Shown here one piece after another: positions 24,890 through 33,109 of a stretch of 64,000 bases of DNA. Under the pieces are notes generated by a model, which saw only the letters and a program-made list of their open reading frames with translations, ran no database searches and was not told the DNA's origin. Source of the stretch: Dyadobacter jiangsuensis (GTDB lineage Bacteria > Bacteroidota > Bacteroidia > Cytophagales > Spirosomataceae); contig NZ_PYAS01000002.1 in the NCBI RefSeq assembly GCF_003014695.1, positions 496,001 to 560,000 on the forward strand, read 5' to 3'. The translations under genes were made by a program, and so were the position numbers. The first letter of the stretch is position 1. The number at the start of each line of letters is the position of its first letter.

Positions 24890-25747
24890 ATGGGAAGTTT
24901 CAGCTTGAATGCCAGCCAGATCGCCGACTATAACCGGGATGGCTATATTGTGGTCAAAAACTTGTTTTCTACCGAAGAAGTGGAAAAGCTGTATCATACC
25001 GCGGTGGAAAATTCGGTAATGCAGAAGAATGCGATGGATTTGAACGACCAGTCGGGGAAGAAAACGAAGCTGTCGCTCTGGTTTACGCCGGGCGATGATG
25101 TGTTCGGGTACCTGATCCGCAGCGAAAGAATGGTCAATTCGGTGTGGCAGCTGTTGCAGGAGGAAAGCCAGGTGTGCCATTTTCATACTAAACTCATGCA
25201 AAAAGAGCCTAAGGTAGGTGGTGCATGGGAGTGGCATCAGGACTACGGGTATTGGTATAAAAATCAATTCATTTTTCCGGATCAGTTGATGAGCGTGATG
25301 ATTGCGCTGACACCCGCTAACAAGGAGAATGGCTGTTTGCAAGTGATAAAAGGTTCGCATAAGATGGGCCGCGTAAATCACGGCTTCGCGGGTGAGCAGG
25401 TGGGTGCGGACATGGAAATGGTGAACCACGCGTTGAAGACTATGGATCTGATTTATTGCGAACTCGAGCCAGGCGATGCCTTGTTTTTTCACAGCAACCT
25501 TATGCACCGGTCGGAGGCGAACTTGTCTGACCACCCGCGATGGTCGCTGATTTCCTGCTATAATTCCCAATCCAATATTGCCTATGCCGAAACCTCGACG
25601 TCGTGGCGGGTGCCGGTTTCCATTGTTCCCGATCATGCATTGCTGGAATGGAATGCGACTTCATTTGAGAACGCTGATTTTCTGAAAAAGGAGAACGACC
25701 CGGCGTTGAAATCCACTGGCTGGGAGAATGAAGTGAAGACGACGTAA
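24890..25747 (+). CDS. Phytanoyl-CoA dioxygenase (PhyH) family protein
   Basis: Fe(II)/2-oxoglutarate-dependent dioxygenase fold, 285 residues. The iron ligands appear as WHQD (His and Asp near residues 116-118) and a distal His in LMHRSEANLS near residue 206, followed by the Arg that binds 2-oxoglutarate (HPRWSL). Bacterial PhyH proteins act on many small molecules, so the substrate is unknown. It is on the same strand as an oxidoreductase 225 bases on, with a repeat array between. Confidence 0.85.
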   Translation: MGSFSLNASQIADYNRDGYIVVKNLFSTEEVEKLYHTAVENSVMQKNAMDLNDQSGKKTKLSLWFTPGDDVFGYLIRSERMVNSVWQLLQEESQVCHFHTKLMQKEPKVGGAWEWHQDYGYWYKNQFIFPDQLMSVMIALTPANKENGCLQVIKGSHKMGRVNHGFAGEQVGADMEMVNHALKTMDLIYCELEPGDALFFHSNLMHRSEANLSDHPRWSLISCYNSQSNIAYAETSTSWRVPVSIVPDHALLEWNATSFENADFLKKENDPALKSTGWENEVKTT

Positions 25748-25760
25748 TTTTTAATTTGTT

Positions 25761-25930
25761 GTCATGAATAGTCATGAATAGTCATGAATAGTCATGAATA
25801 GTTAGGGGTAGTCATGGATTGTCATTTGTTGAAAAACAATTTCTGTCTACACCTGACTATTCTTGACCACACGTGACAATTCTTGACCACACCTGACAAT
25901 TTCTGACCATACCTGACTACACCTGACAAT
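25761..25930. repeat. Inverted array of 10-bp NANNNNTGAC units
   Basis: Seven decamers beginning GTCAT or GTTAG (25761-25830; four are identical GTCATGAATA) face about nine decamers ending TGAC or TGTC (to about 25927) across a central A-rich spacer near 25831-25838. The left units are the reverse complement of the right ones, and the 10-base phase is strict throughout. The array almost fills the 225-base gap between the PhyH and Gfo/Idh/MocA genes. It can fold as a long imperfect hairpin. Confidence 0.9.
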
Positions 25931-25972
25931 AAATACCCGACCTGTTCCTAAAACTTTTAACTGATTGTTGAT

Positions 25973-27178
25973 ATGCAGAAAATTGCAATGCTGGGCTCCG
26001 GCTTTATCGGACGTTTTTATGCGGAATCCATTCATGGGCAGCGTAGCCGCGACCGCGTGGTGGCCATTTATGCGCGGCGGGAAGAAAGCGCCAAAAAATT
26101 TGCCGACGATTATGGCTGCGACTTCTGGTCTTCGAATATGGAAGAGGTGATCGCACATCCCGATGTGAATATGGTTTGCATTGCATTGCCCAATAATGTC
26201 CACGAGGAAGCGGTGCTGCTTTGCGCCAAACATAAAAAGGCCGTGGTATCGACCAAGCCCCTGGGGCGCAACGGCGCAGAGGCATTACGGATGCTGAAAG
26301 CCGTCGAGGAGGCTGGAATATTCGCGGGTTACCTGGAAGATCTTTGCTACACCCCGAAATTTTTGAAATCGCTGGAAAGTGTTAAAAATGGCTCGCTAGG
26401 TCGCATTATCTGGGCCAAATCGCGCGAGGCGCACCCGGGCCCGCATAGCGAGTGGTTTTGGGATATTGAGCAAGCAGGCGGCGGTTGCATTCTGGATTTG
26501 GGCTGCCATTGCATCGAGATTTCACGGAATTTTATTGGGAAGGATATCAAGCCCGTGGAGGTAATGTGCTGGGCGGATACGCAGGTGAAGCCCATCGATG
26601 CCGAAGATCATGCGATTGCATTGGTTAAATATGAAAATGGCGCTATCGGGCAATTCGAGGTGAGCTGGACGTTCCGTGGAGGGATGGATTTGCGCGATGA
26701 GGTAATGGGGACCGAGGGTACGATCTGGATCAATAACTTTTTGAGAACGGGTTTTGAAATGTTTACGACCGGGCAGAATCCGGATGGTGCAGGTGAGGAA
26801 TATGTGGCTGAAAAGGCCGAAAGTAATACCGGCTGGCTGTTCCCGGTAGGCGACGAGGTGAACGACCTGGGGTATAACCACATGTTCACGGATATGTTCA
26901 ATTCTGCTGAAAAAGGTAATGAGCCCGCTGAGACGTTTTATGATGGCTACATTGTGAATGCGGTGATCGATGCGGCTTATAAATCGGCAAAATCGAAGCT
27001 TTGGGAAAAGGTTGAACTTCCGGTCTGGCGCGGGCGCGAGGGCGTAGAGAAACCTTCCAACTATGTTTCGTACAATGAAACACATTACCTGATCAAGCAG
27101 GAAGTAACGCACGACGGACGCAACAAACTGATCCTGAAAGACAAGGTTACAGGCAAGATCACCGAGCAGGATATTTAA
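25973..27178 (+). CDS. Gfo/Idh/MocA family oxidoreductase
   Basis: NAD(P)-dependent oxidoreductase of 401 residues. The Rossmann loop is GSGFIGRFYAESI (about residues 8-20), followed by the family signature KPLGRNGAEALRM near residue 95, where Lys is the usual catalytic residue, and a C-terminal substrate domain with DLGCHCIE. The substrate is probably a sugar or inositol derivative, but sequence alone does not tell. It may form a functional unit with the PhyH-family gene upstream. Confidence 0.88.
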   Translation: MQKIAMLGSGFIGRFYAESIHGQRSRDRVVAIYARREESAKKFADDYGCDFWSSNMEEVIAHPDVNMVCIALPNNVHEEAVLLCAKHKKAVVSTKPLGRNGAEALRMLKAVEEAGIFAGYLEDLCYTPKFLKSLESVKNGSLGRIIWAKSREAHPGPHSEWFWDIEQAGGGCILDLGCHCIEISRNFIGKDIKPVEVMCWADTQVKPIDAEDHAIALVKYENGAIGQFEVSWTFRGGMDLRDEVMGTEGTIWINNFLRTGFEMFTTGQNPDGAGEEYVAEKAESNTGWLFPVGDEVNDLGYNHMFTDMFNSAEKGNEPAETFYDGYIVNAVIDAAYKSAKSKLWEKVELPVWRGREGVEKPSNYVSYNETHYLIKQEVTHDGRNKLILKDKVTGKITEQDI

Positions 27179-27244
27179 CGGGCGTTTCTCATGAAATATG
27201 CCTATATTTAAGGTTGCAACAAACATTAACCGCGTTAAAAAATC

Positions 27245-27739
27245 ATGGCAGGAAGTGTTAATAAAGTAATTCTGATCGGTAATCTGGGGAGTGACCCGGA
27301 GGTCCGGTACCTCGAAAGCGGCTCGGCGGTAGCGAAGTTCAACATCGCGACTACCGAGAGCTACACGAACAAAAACGGCGAGCGCGTCGATAATACCGAA
27401 TGGCACCGCATTGAGCTTTGGGAAGGATTGGCTAAGGTAGCCGAGAAGTACCTCAAAAAAGGAAACCAGGTGTATATCGAAGGCCGTATCCGTACCGACA
27501 CCTGGACGGATAAGGAAGGCCAGCAGCGTACCGGCGTTACCATTCGTGCCAATAGCATGACGTTGTTGGGCGGACCTTCGGGCGGCGGTAACTCTGGTGG
27601 GGATTATAACCAGGGTGCTCAGCAGGGCGGTTACCAGCAATCGGGCAACGCGCCGCGCGGCAATGCGCCGCGGCCGTCGGACCCGATACCACCATCTATG
27701 GCGGCAGGTAGTAACGATGACGACGACCTGCCGTTCTGA
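27245..27739 (+). CDS. ssb: Single-stranded DNA-binding protein
   Basis: OB-fold protein of 164 residues that coats single-stranded DNA. It begins MAGSVNKVILIGNLGSDPEV, has the core WHRIELWEGLAKVAEKYLKKG, a Gly/Gln-rich linker (about 112-150) and the acidic tip DDDDLPF that recruits partner proteins. The gene precedes gldE, an order known from gliding Bacteroidota. Confidence 0.97.
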   Translation: MAGSVNKVILIGNLGSDPEVRYLESGSAVAKFNIATTESYTNKNGERVDNTEWHRIELWEGLAKVAEKYLKKGNQVYIEGRIRTDTWTDKEGQQRTGVTIRANSMTLLGGPSGGGNSGGDYNQGAQQGGYQQSGNAPRGNAPRPSDPIPPSMAAGSNDDDDLPF

Positions 27740-27760
27740 TGTATTCTACGAGATAATGAC

Positions 27761-27817
27761 GAGTCCCGCTTAGAAATGTATTTATTCCGAAATAGATACA
27801 GTTATTAAGCGGGATTC
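27761..27817 (+). terminator. Long stem-loop between ssb and gldE
   Basis: An outer stem of 12 pairs (27761-27772 with 27806-27817) encloses an internal loop and an inner 10-pair stem (27777-27786 with 27791-27800) closed by the loop CCGA. It is followed by a weakly T-rich stretch. It is probably an ssb terminator or processing site. Confidence 0.55.
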
Positions 27818-27866
27818 GCTACATTTATCTGATTGAATAGCTATTTTGAACATTCTCTGACATTTC

Positions 27867-29183
27867 GTGAAAGAAACCGAAGACAGTGACGACCCGCTTG
27901 CCCGAACGCGTACGGGGATTTATTTTCCCCAGAAAAGTACGCAAACCACTCTGGCAGGGGTGCTCATACCCGTTGATTTCCTGGCTCCCTACGACTTCTT
28001 CCTTGTTATTTTTCTACTGACAATATCCCTGTTTCTGTCGGGAATCCGGGCGGCTTATGCGGCTTCCGGAGCGATGGAAAATCCCTGGGAGCGCAAAGCA
28101 GAAGGCGATAATCAATTACCTACACGCATTCAACAGCTGGCGCTTTCACTCGTACAGCGGGGTATTACGCTGTTTGCATTGCTTTTGGCAGCTCGCCTGG
28201 CGTGGCTGCATATGCAGGCAGGAAGCGTGGAGATGGTCCGTTGGGCTGTACTGGCGTTCCTGGTGATCTGGATTTGGCTGGATGCGCTGGTGCGGTATAA
28301 CAGTGCACGTAAGGCGCAGGAGTTTATACCCAGGATATCAGGCCTCACGCAGTTTTTGATCAAAATATGCAAGCCGCTCACGCAGCCTATCATGAAGCTC
28401 GGGTACTCTTTCGGCGTGCTTACTCCGCAGGGCGCGGAGATTACCACCGAAATGCTCGAAGCGAAGGCAGAGAGTGAGGAAGAAACGGATTTGCTGCGCG
28501 GGTTGGCCAACTTCCGGCAAACCAATGCGAGGAAGGCCATGCAGGCGAGGGTTCAAATCACGGCATTTGACATCGAGCTTGACTTTCACGAATTAATGGA
28601 CCGCATTAATAAATCGGGTTACTCGCGGGTACCGGTTTATCGGGATGACCTTGACCACGTGGAAGGTATTTTAAATGTGAAAGACCTGCTTCCGCATATT
28701 CATCTGGATGAGCATTTCAATTGGCAGAAACTGTTGCGCCCGGTTTATTTCATCCCGGAAAGCAAGCGTCTCGACGACCTGATGAAGGATTTCCAGAACC
28801 GCCGCGTGCACATGGCGATCGTAGTAGATGAATATGGCGGTACCAGCGGATTGATCACCCTGGAAGATATTATTGAGGAAATTTTCGGGGATATTAATGA
28901 TGAATATGACGAAGACGAGGAGGTGAATTACACCCAGGTCGACGAGCATACCTATGTGTTCGAAGGGAAGGTGCTGATCAACGACCTTTGCCGCATTTTG
29001 AATCTCGAAACCGATTATTTTGATGAAGTTAGGGGCAATAGCGAATCCTTGGCGGGCCTTTTGCTTGAACTGTTTTCACGGCTTCCAAGGACAGGCGAAA
29101 TTGCCACGCACCGGGAAGTCACCTTCAAGGTACAGTCGGCCGACAAGAAGCGCATTAAAAAAGTGAGAGTGCTGGTATCATAA
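27867..29183 (+). CDS. gldE: Gliding motility-associated protein GldE (CNNM/CorC type)
   Basis: A 438-residue membrane protein. Three hydrophobic segments (about 38-62, 88-112 and 118-140) form a CNNM/DUF21-like region, followed by a CBS pair (about 215-345, with SGYSRVPVY and VDEYGGTSGLITLEDI) and a CorC_HlyC domain (about 355-438). GldE is needed for gliding with GldD in Flavobacterium johnsoniae, where mutY-ssb-gldE-gldD are close. Here ssb and gldE are adjacent and mutY is 3 kb away, but no gldD follows. The start is GTG. An ion-transport role is inferred from relatives. Confidence 0.88.
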   Translation: MKETEDSDDPLARTRTGIYFPQKSTQTTLAGVLIPVDFLAPYDFFLVIFLLTISLFLSGIRAAYAASGAMENPWERKAEGDNQLPTRIQQLALSLVQRGITLFALLLAARLAWLHMQAGSVEMVRWAVLAFLVIWIWLDALVRYNSARKAQEFIPRISGLTQFLIKICKPLTQPIMKLGYSFGVLTPQGAEITTEMLEAKAESEEETDLLRGLANFRQTNARKAMQARVQITAFDIELDFHELMDRINKSGYSRVPVYRDDLDHVEGILNVKDLLPHIHLDEHFNWQKLLRPVYFIPESKRLDDLMKDFQNRRVHMAIVVDEYGGTSGLITLEDIIEEIFGDINDEYDEDEEVNYTQVDEHTYVFEGKVLINDLCRILNLETDYFDEVRGNSESLAGLLLELFSRLPRTGEIATHREVTFKVQSADKKRIKKVRVLVS

Positions 29184-29223
29184 AAAAAATACAATTCGAT
29201 TTTATTTACTCAGAACTTCTTCT

Positions 29224-29231
29224 TAATTTTG
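29224..29231 (+). promoter_or_regulatory. Putative -7 box of guaB
   Basis: TAATTTTG matches TAnnTTTG and lies 28 bases before the guaB ATG. The upstream region is AT-rich without a perfect TTTG. Confidence 0.45.
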
Positions 29232-29259
29232 CCCGGCAAATAACAATAGTTTATTTGCT

Positions 29260-30732
29260 ATGAACACAGACCCATCCAAAGTCCTCTTCGAGGCGCTCAC
29301 CTACGACGACGTTCTGTTAATCCCCGGTTATTCAGAAGTCCTGCCTCGTAACACATCAACAAAAACCAAGCTTACCCGCAACATTGAGTTGAACATTCCT
29401 ATTGTTTCAGCTGCTATGGATACGGTGACGGAATTTGAACTGGCCATCGCTATGGCTCAGGAAGGTGGTATTGGAATAATCCATAAAAATATGTCCCTGG
29501 AAGCGCAAGCTGAGCAGGTGAGAAAGGTAAAACGTTCTGAAAGCGGTATGATCCTCGACCCGATCACGCTGCTCGACACTGCGACTCTTGGTGACGCGCA
29601 CCAGATCATGCGCGAGTTCAAGATCGGAGGTATCCCCGTAATCAACAAAGACCACAAACTGGTAGGTATCCTGACCAACCGCGACCTTCGTTTCGAACGT
29701 GAAATGAGTAAGCCGGTGACCGAGATCATGACGAAGGACAACCTCGTTACGGCTTCGGAAGGTCTCTCGCTCGACGACGCGGAGAAAATCCTGCAGGAGT
29801 ACAAAATCGAAAAGCTTCCGATTGTAGATTCAGAGTATCGTCTGACAGGTTTGATTACCTACAAAGACATCCTGAAGCGCAAATCACACCCGAATGCATG
29901 TAAGGACGAATACGGCCGCCTGCGCGTAGGTGCAGCCATCGGCGTTACACCCGACGTGCTGAAACGTGTGGAAGCGTTGGTGAAAGCAGGTGTTGACGTT
30001 GTAAGTCTCGATACCGCGCATGGACATTCCAAGGGTGTAATCGACGCACTGAAATCCATCAAAGCTGCATTCCCGAAACTCGATGTAATTGCTGGTAACG
30101 TGGCAACCGGCGAGGCAGCCAAAGCATTGGCCGAGGCTGGTGCCGACGCGGTGAAAGTAGGTGTAGGCCCTGGTAGTATCTGTACAACCCGTATCATTGC
30201 CGGTATCGGTGTCCCTCAGCTGACTGCGGTAATGTGGGCAGCGGAAGGTCTGAAAGGCACAGGAGTACCGGTAATCGCCGACGGCGGTATCCGCTTCTCG
30301 GGTGATATGACCAAAGCATTGGCCGGCGGTGCCAGCACGATCATGATCGGATCGATGCTCGCCGGTAGCGACGAAGCTCCGGGTGAGGTTGTAATTTACG
30401 AAGGACGTAAATTCAAGGCATACCGCGGAATGGGCTCGGTGGAAGCCATGGAAGATGGTTCCAAAGACCGTTACTTCCAGGATGCGGAGGACGATGTGAA
30501 GAAACTGGTTCCGGAAGGTATCGTGGGTCGCGTACCATTCAAAGGTAAAGTTTCCGAAATCATTTATCAGATGGTAGGAGGTTTGAAAGCGGGTATGGGC
30601 TACTGCGGCGCGGGAGATATCGAATCGTTGCAGAATGCGCAATTCGTGAAAATTACTTCGGCAGGTGTGAAAGAAAGTCACCCGCACGATATCATGATCC
30701 AGAAAGAGGCTCCGAACTATTCGAGATCGTAG
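29260..30732 (+). CDS. guaB: IMP dehydrogenase
   Basis: Oxidises IMP to XMP, the committed step to guanine nucleotides. The 490-residue enzyme has the full catalytic barrel with Cys308 in [10 protein letters not shown], an inserted CBS pair (about 95-210), and the flap segment near residue 400-420 with GMGSVEAM. Its length is standard. Downstream lies the nested inverted-repeat cassette and convergent dedA. Confidence 0.97.
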   Translation: MNTDPSKVLFEALTYDDVLLIPGYSEVLPRNTSTKTKLTRNIELNIPIVSAAMDTVTEFELAIAMAQEGGIGIIHKNMSLEAQAEQVRKVKRSESGMILDPITLLDTATLGDAHQIMREFKIGGIPVINKDHKLVGILTNRDLRFEREMSKPVTEIMTKDNLVTASEGLSLDDAEKILQEYKIEKLPIVDSEYRLTGLITYKDILKRKSHPNACKDEYGRLRVGAAIGVTPDVLKRVEALVKAGVDVVSLDTAHGHSKGVIDALKSIKAAFPKLDVIAGNVATGEAAKALAEAGADAVKVGVGPGSICTTRIIAGIGVPQLTAVMWAAEGLKGTGVPVIADGGIRFSGDMTKALAGGASTIMIGSMLAGSDEAPGEVVIYEGRKFKAYRGMGSVEAMEDGSKDRYFQDAEDDVKKLVPEGIVGRVPFKGKVSEIIYQMVGGLKAGMGYCGAGDIESLQNAQFVKITSAGVKESHPHDIMIQKEAPNYSRS

Positions 30733-30759
30733 TTGCGGTTTGGTGGTCGGTAGTCGTTC

Positions 30760-30939
30760 TGACCGCCGACCGCCGACCATGGACCGCCGATGCGCGTGTT
30801 CTTGTGGCTGCCGATTAGAGGTTATACAAAACAGAAAAGCGTCGTAGGGAAACCCTAGACGCTTTTCTGTTTTGTACTAATATATTATTTCAAACTCAGT
30901 AACACTAATCGGCGGTCAGCGGTCGGCCGTCGGCGGTCA
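30760..30939. repeat. Nested inverted-repeat cassette between guaB and dedA
   Basis: A 32-base element of GACCGCC-like heptamers (30760-30791) is repeated in inverted form at 30908-30939 with only a few mismatches. Between them lies a separate strong hairpin (30825-30876). The right element ends four bases before the dedA stop codon. Confidence 0.8.
30825..30876. terminator. Strong bidirectional terminator between guaB and dedA
   Basis: A 19-pair perfect stem (30825-30843 with 30858-30876) continues after a single bulged G as a 5-pair stem (TAGGG with CCCTA) and an AAA loop. A-rich and T-rich arms serve both directions. Confidence 0.85.
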
Positions 30940-30943
30940 AAAA

Positions 30944-31600
30944 TTACGCCGCGCTAGGCTTTGCAAACCGGCTTTTCAGATAAGAGAAAATCATTGGGAG
31001 AATGGAGATTCCGATGATACCGAAAATTACCAACTCGAAGTTCTTCTTAACAATCTCCATATTTCCGAAGAAGTAGCCGAGCAACGTGAGGGTAGGAACC
31101 CAAAGCAATGCACCGACTATACAGAAGACGATGTAGCGTGAATAGTTCATGCTGCCCGCGCCGGCAACGAATGGCGCTACCGTACGGACGATCGGAATGA
31201 AACGGGCCATGATAACCGTGCTTCCACCATGCTTTTCGTAGAATGCTTCGGTTTTTTCGAGGTATTCTCTTTTAAGGAACAATATCTTCTCGCGTTTCTT
31301 GATTTGGCCCCCGAAGGTTTTTCCCATAAAATAGTTGACGTTGTCACCCAGCAAGGCCGCAATAATGAGGATGATGATGATCAACCACACATTCAGGCCG
31401 GTAGTTTCGTTGGCGGCAATGGCACCCGCGGCAAAAAGGAGCGAGTCGCCGGGAAGCAGCGGCATGATTACCAGGCCGGTTTCGGTGAAGACAATTAAAA
31501 ACAGAATGACGTAAGTGAGTGTACCATATTCTTCCACGATGTTAAACAAATGCTTGTCGAGGTGGAGGAAGAAATCAATGAACTGGGTTAAAAATTCCAT
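30944..31600 (-). CDS. DedA family membrane protein
   Basis: Inner-membrane protein of 218 residues in the DedA/SNARE-associated family, whose members flip lipid carriers or affect membrane potential and drug resistance. Hydrophobic segments lie at about 25-50, 68-90, 140-160 and 180-200. The signatures ETGLVIMPLLPGDSLLFAAG and ARFIPIVRTVAPFVAGAG contain the conserved Glu and Arg residues. The phosphosulfolactate synthase homologue lies 41 bases upstream on the same strand. Confidence 0.93.
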   Translation of the reverse strand: MEFLTQFIDFFLHLDKHLFNIVEEYGTLTYVILFLIVFTETGLVIMPLLPGDSLLFAAGAIAANETTGLNVWLIIIILIIAALLGDNVNYFMGKTFGGQIKKREKILFLKREYLEKTEAFYEKHGGSTVIMARFIPIVRTVAPFVAGAGSMNYSRYIVFCIVGALLWVPTLTLLGYFFGNMEIVKKNFELVIFGIIGISILPMIFSYLKSRFAKPSAA

Positions 31601-31641
31601 AGCTATACGTTAAGTTGACAATCTGTTTTATGAGTCCTGAC

Positions 31642-32436
31642 TTATTTGGAATCGATTTTCCACTTCTGCTTCGTTTTGGTATTCAGGAAGTGGTTGAAAG
31701 TATCTCCGCGAAGACCTAGGCGGATCGTTTCGAGCGGAATCAGTTCGCTTGGAGCGATGTTGCCCAGGTTAACATTGGCGCCGAGCAGTTTCACAAACCA
31801 TACTTGTTGTGATTTCTGGGGAGCTTCCCAGATCATATCTTCAAATGCAATTTCTGTAAGGATTTCTTCTACAAGCCCCTGGCGCACTTCGCCACTCGCG
31901 CGGAACAAGCCCACATTACCTGATTCACGGGCCTCACCGATCACCTTCCAGGCTCCCGCCTGCAATTCAGATTTGATCAGCTGGATCCATTTGTAGGGAG
32001 GGATGATCTTGTTTTCATCTTTAGAGCCTACTTCTGAAAGAACGGTGACCTGCTGCGCAAGTTTCGAAATATACTCGCATTTAACATCCTGCGGCATTTC
32101 AATGGAGCCGTCGGAAACCTCTGCGTGAGACAGTTGGTATCTATCGAGTAACTTCCGGTAATCATCAAACTGGTTTCTAACCACAAACGCTTCGAACAGC
32201 GTTCCCCCGAAGTACACCGGAATATTGGCATTTTTATAAACGGCCAGCTTCTCGTTCAGGTTCGGACTTACGAACGAAGTGGCCCAACCCAGTTTTACGA
32301 TATCAATATAAGGCGATGCGGTGGACAGCATATCTTCTGTTTCCCTGACACTCAGCCCTTTGTCCATCACCATGGTAAGTCCTTTTGTTCTGGGTTTCTG
32401 GGAACGCTCGGGAACCTGCGATAACGTAAAATTCAT
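31642..32436 (-). CDS. Phosphosulfolactate synthase (ComA) homologue
   Basis: A 264-residue TIM-barrel protein of the ComA family, which in methanogens joins sulfite and phosphoenolpyruvate in coenzyme M synthesis. I start it at the ATG giving MNFTLSQVPERSQKPR, as in homologues, rather than 47 codons further upstream. Motifs KGLTMVMDKGLS, KLGWATSF and GEARESGNVG fit the family. In Bacteroidota the true role is not settled; sulfonate or sulfonolipid metabolism is possible. It is likely co-transcribed with dedA. Confidence 0.85.
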   Translation of the reverse strand: MNFTLSQVPERSQKPRTKGLTMVMDKGLSVRETEDMLSTASPYIDIVKLGWATSFVSPNLNEKLAVYKNANIPVYFGGTLFEAFVVRNQFDDYRKLLDRYQLSHAEVSDGSIEMPQDVKCEYISKLAQQVTVLSEVGSKDENKIIPPYKWIQLIKSELQAGAWKVIGEARESGNVGLFRASGEVRQGLVEEILTEIAFEDMIWEAPQKSQQVWFVKLLGANVNLGNIAPSELIPLETIRLGLRGDTFNHFLNTKTKQKWKIDSK

Positions 32437-32602
32437 ATATGAGTAAGCATTTATCTCTGGCAAAAAACTCCGGCAAAGGTAGTAATAACCTTCGATACGT
32501 AACAATAAAATCCATAGCATTGACTCGTAACCATCAATTTTTCTACGATAATTACTATTTTTAAAAATCGCATTCATACCTATTCAAATCATTGTGACAC
32601 CT

Positions 32603-33085
32603 ATGAACACACACGCACAGATTGATCCGCAGACAGAAAACGAGCGTCTGTCTTTCCTCCGGCAATTCATCGGCAGACCGATGGACCAGCATTTTTCACC
32701 CGTCGCCAAATGGCTTAATGGCGTTCTGCTTTTGATCGATGAGGGCGCAATGGAGGTTGAATACCATGTAAGGGAGGATATGTGCAACCCGATGGGCACA
32801 TTGCACGGAGGCATAGCGGCGACCATTCTCGACGATATTGTAGGAACGATGGTTTACGCGCTGGGACGCGAGTTTGGCTTCACGTCGGTCAACCTGAACT
32901 GCGATTTTCTCAATCCAGCGGTGGTGGGCGATGTGCTTGTGGCAAAATCCGAGGTGATCCGGGCAGGGAAGAATATCGTGCATGTAGAAGGACGGCTCAT
33001 GAATGTCCATGGCCGGATCGTTGCCAAATGTACGAGCAACCTCATCCAAACAGGCTTTAAATTACCGCTGGTGCCGGGGCAGTAA
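32603..33085 (+). CDS. PaaI-family hotdog thioesterase
   Basis: A 160-residue single-hotdog thioesterase starting at the ATG giving MNTHAQID. The active-site region is NPMGTLHGGIAATILDD (about residues 65-81), where the Asn/Gly of HGG and the helix Asp match PaaI-type enzymes, followed by the conserved DFLNPAVVGD. The substrate is unknown. It is divergent from the ComA-like gene and 24 bases upstream of mazG, although mazG appears to have its own promoter. Confidence 0.87.
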   Translation: MNTHAQIDPQTENERLSFLRQFIGRPMDQHFSPVAKWLNGVLLLIDEGAMEVEYHVREDMCNPMGTLHGGIAATILDDIVGTMVYALGREFGFTSVNLNCDFLNPAVVGDVLVAKSEVIRAGKNIVHVEGRLMNVHGRIVAKCTSNLIQTGFKLPLVPGQ

Positions 33086-33097
33086 CCGGTTTCGCCG

Positions 33098-33105
33098 TAT
33101 CTTTG
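33098..33105 (+). promoter_or_regulatory. Putative -7 box of mazG, placed for a leaderless transcript
   Basis: TATCTTTG is a perfect TAnnTTTG box and ends four bases before the mazG ATG at 33110, so transcription would begin at or near the A of the start codon. Confidence 0.45.
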
Positions 33106-33109
33106 CGAT

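Noticed and set aside
25761..25930. CRISPR array
   Set aside because: The repeat unit is only 10 bases, there are no unique spacers of uniform length, and no cas gene is in the window.
26522..27640. Long minus-strand open frame of 372 codons
   Set aside because: It lies wholly antisense to the Gfo/Idh/MocA and ssb genes, has no recognisable family and reads as a frame shadow of GC-biased codons.
29884..30780. Minus-strand open frame of 298 codons antisense to guaB
   Set aside because: guaB is certain on the plus strand; the antisense product is His/Arg/Phe-rich with no domain.
30760..30939. Insertion sequence
   Set aside because: The cassette has facing outer repeats but no transposase and no visible target duplication, so only a repeat cassette can be claimed.
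31642..32577. Longer start of the ComA-like gene
   Set aside because: The extra 47 N-terminal codons lie in the divergent promoter region and do not match the family; the internal ATG at 32436 fits homologues.
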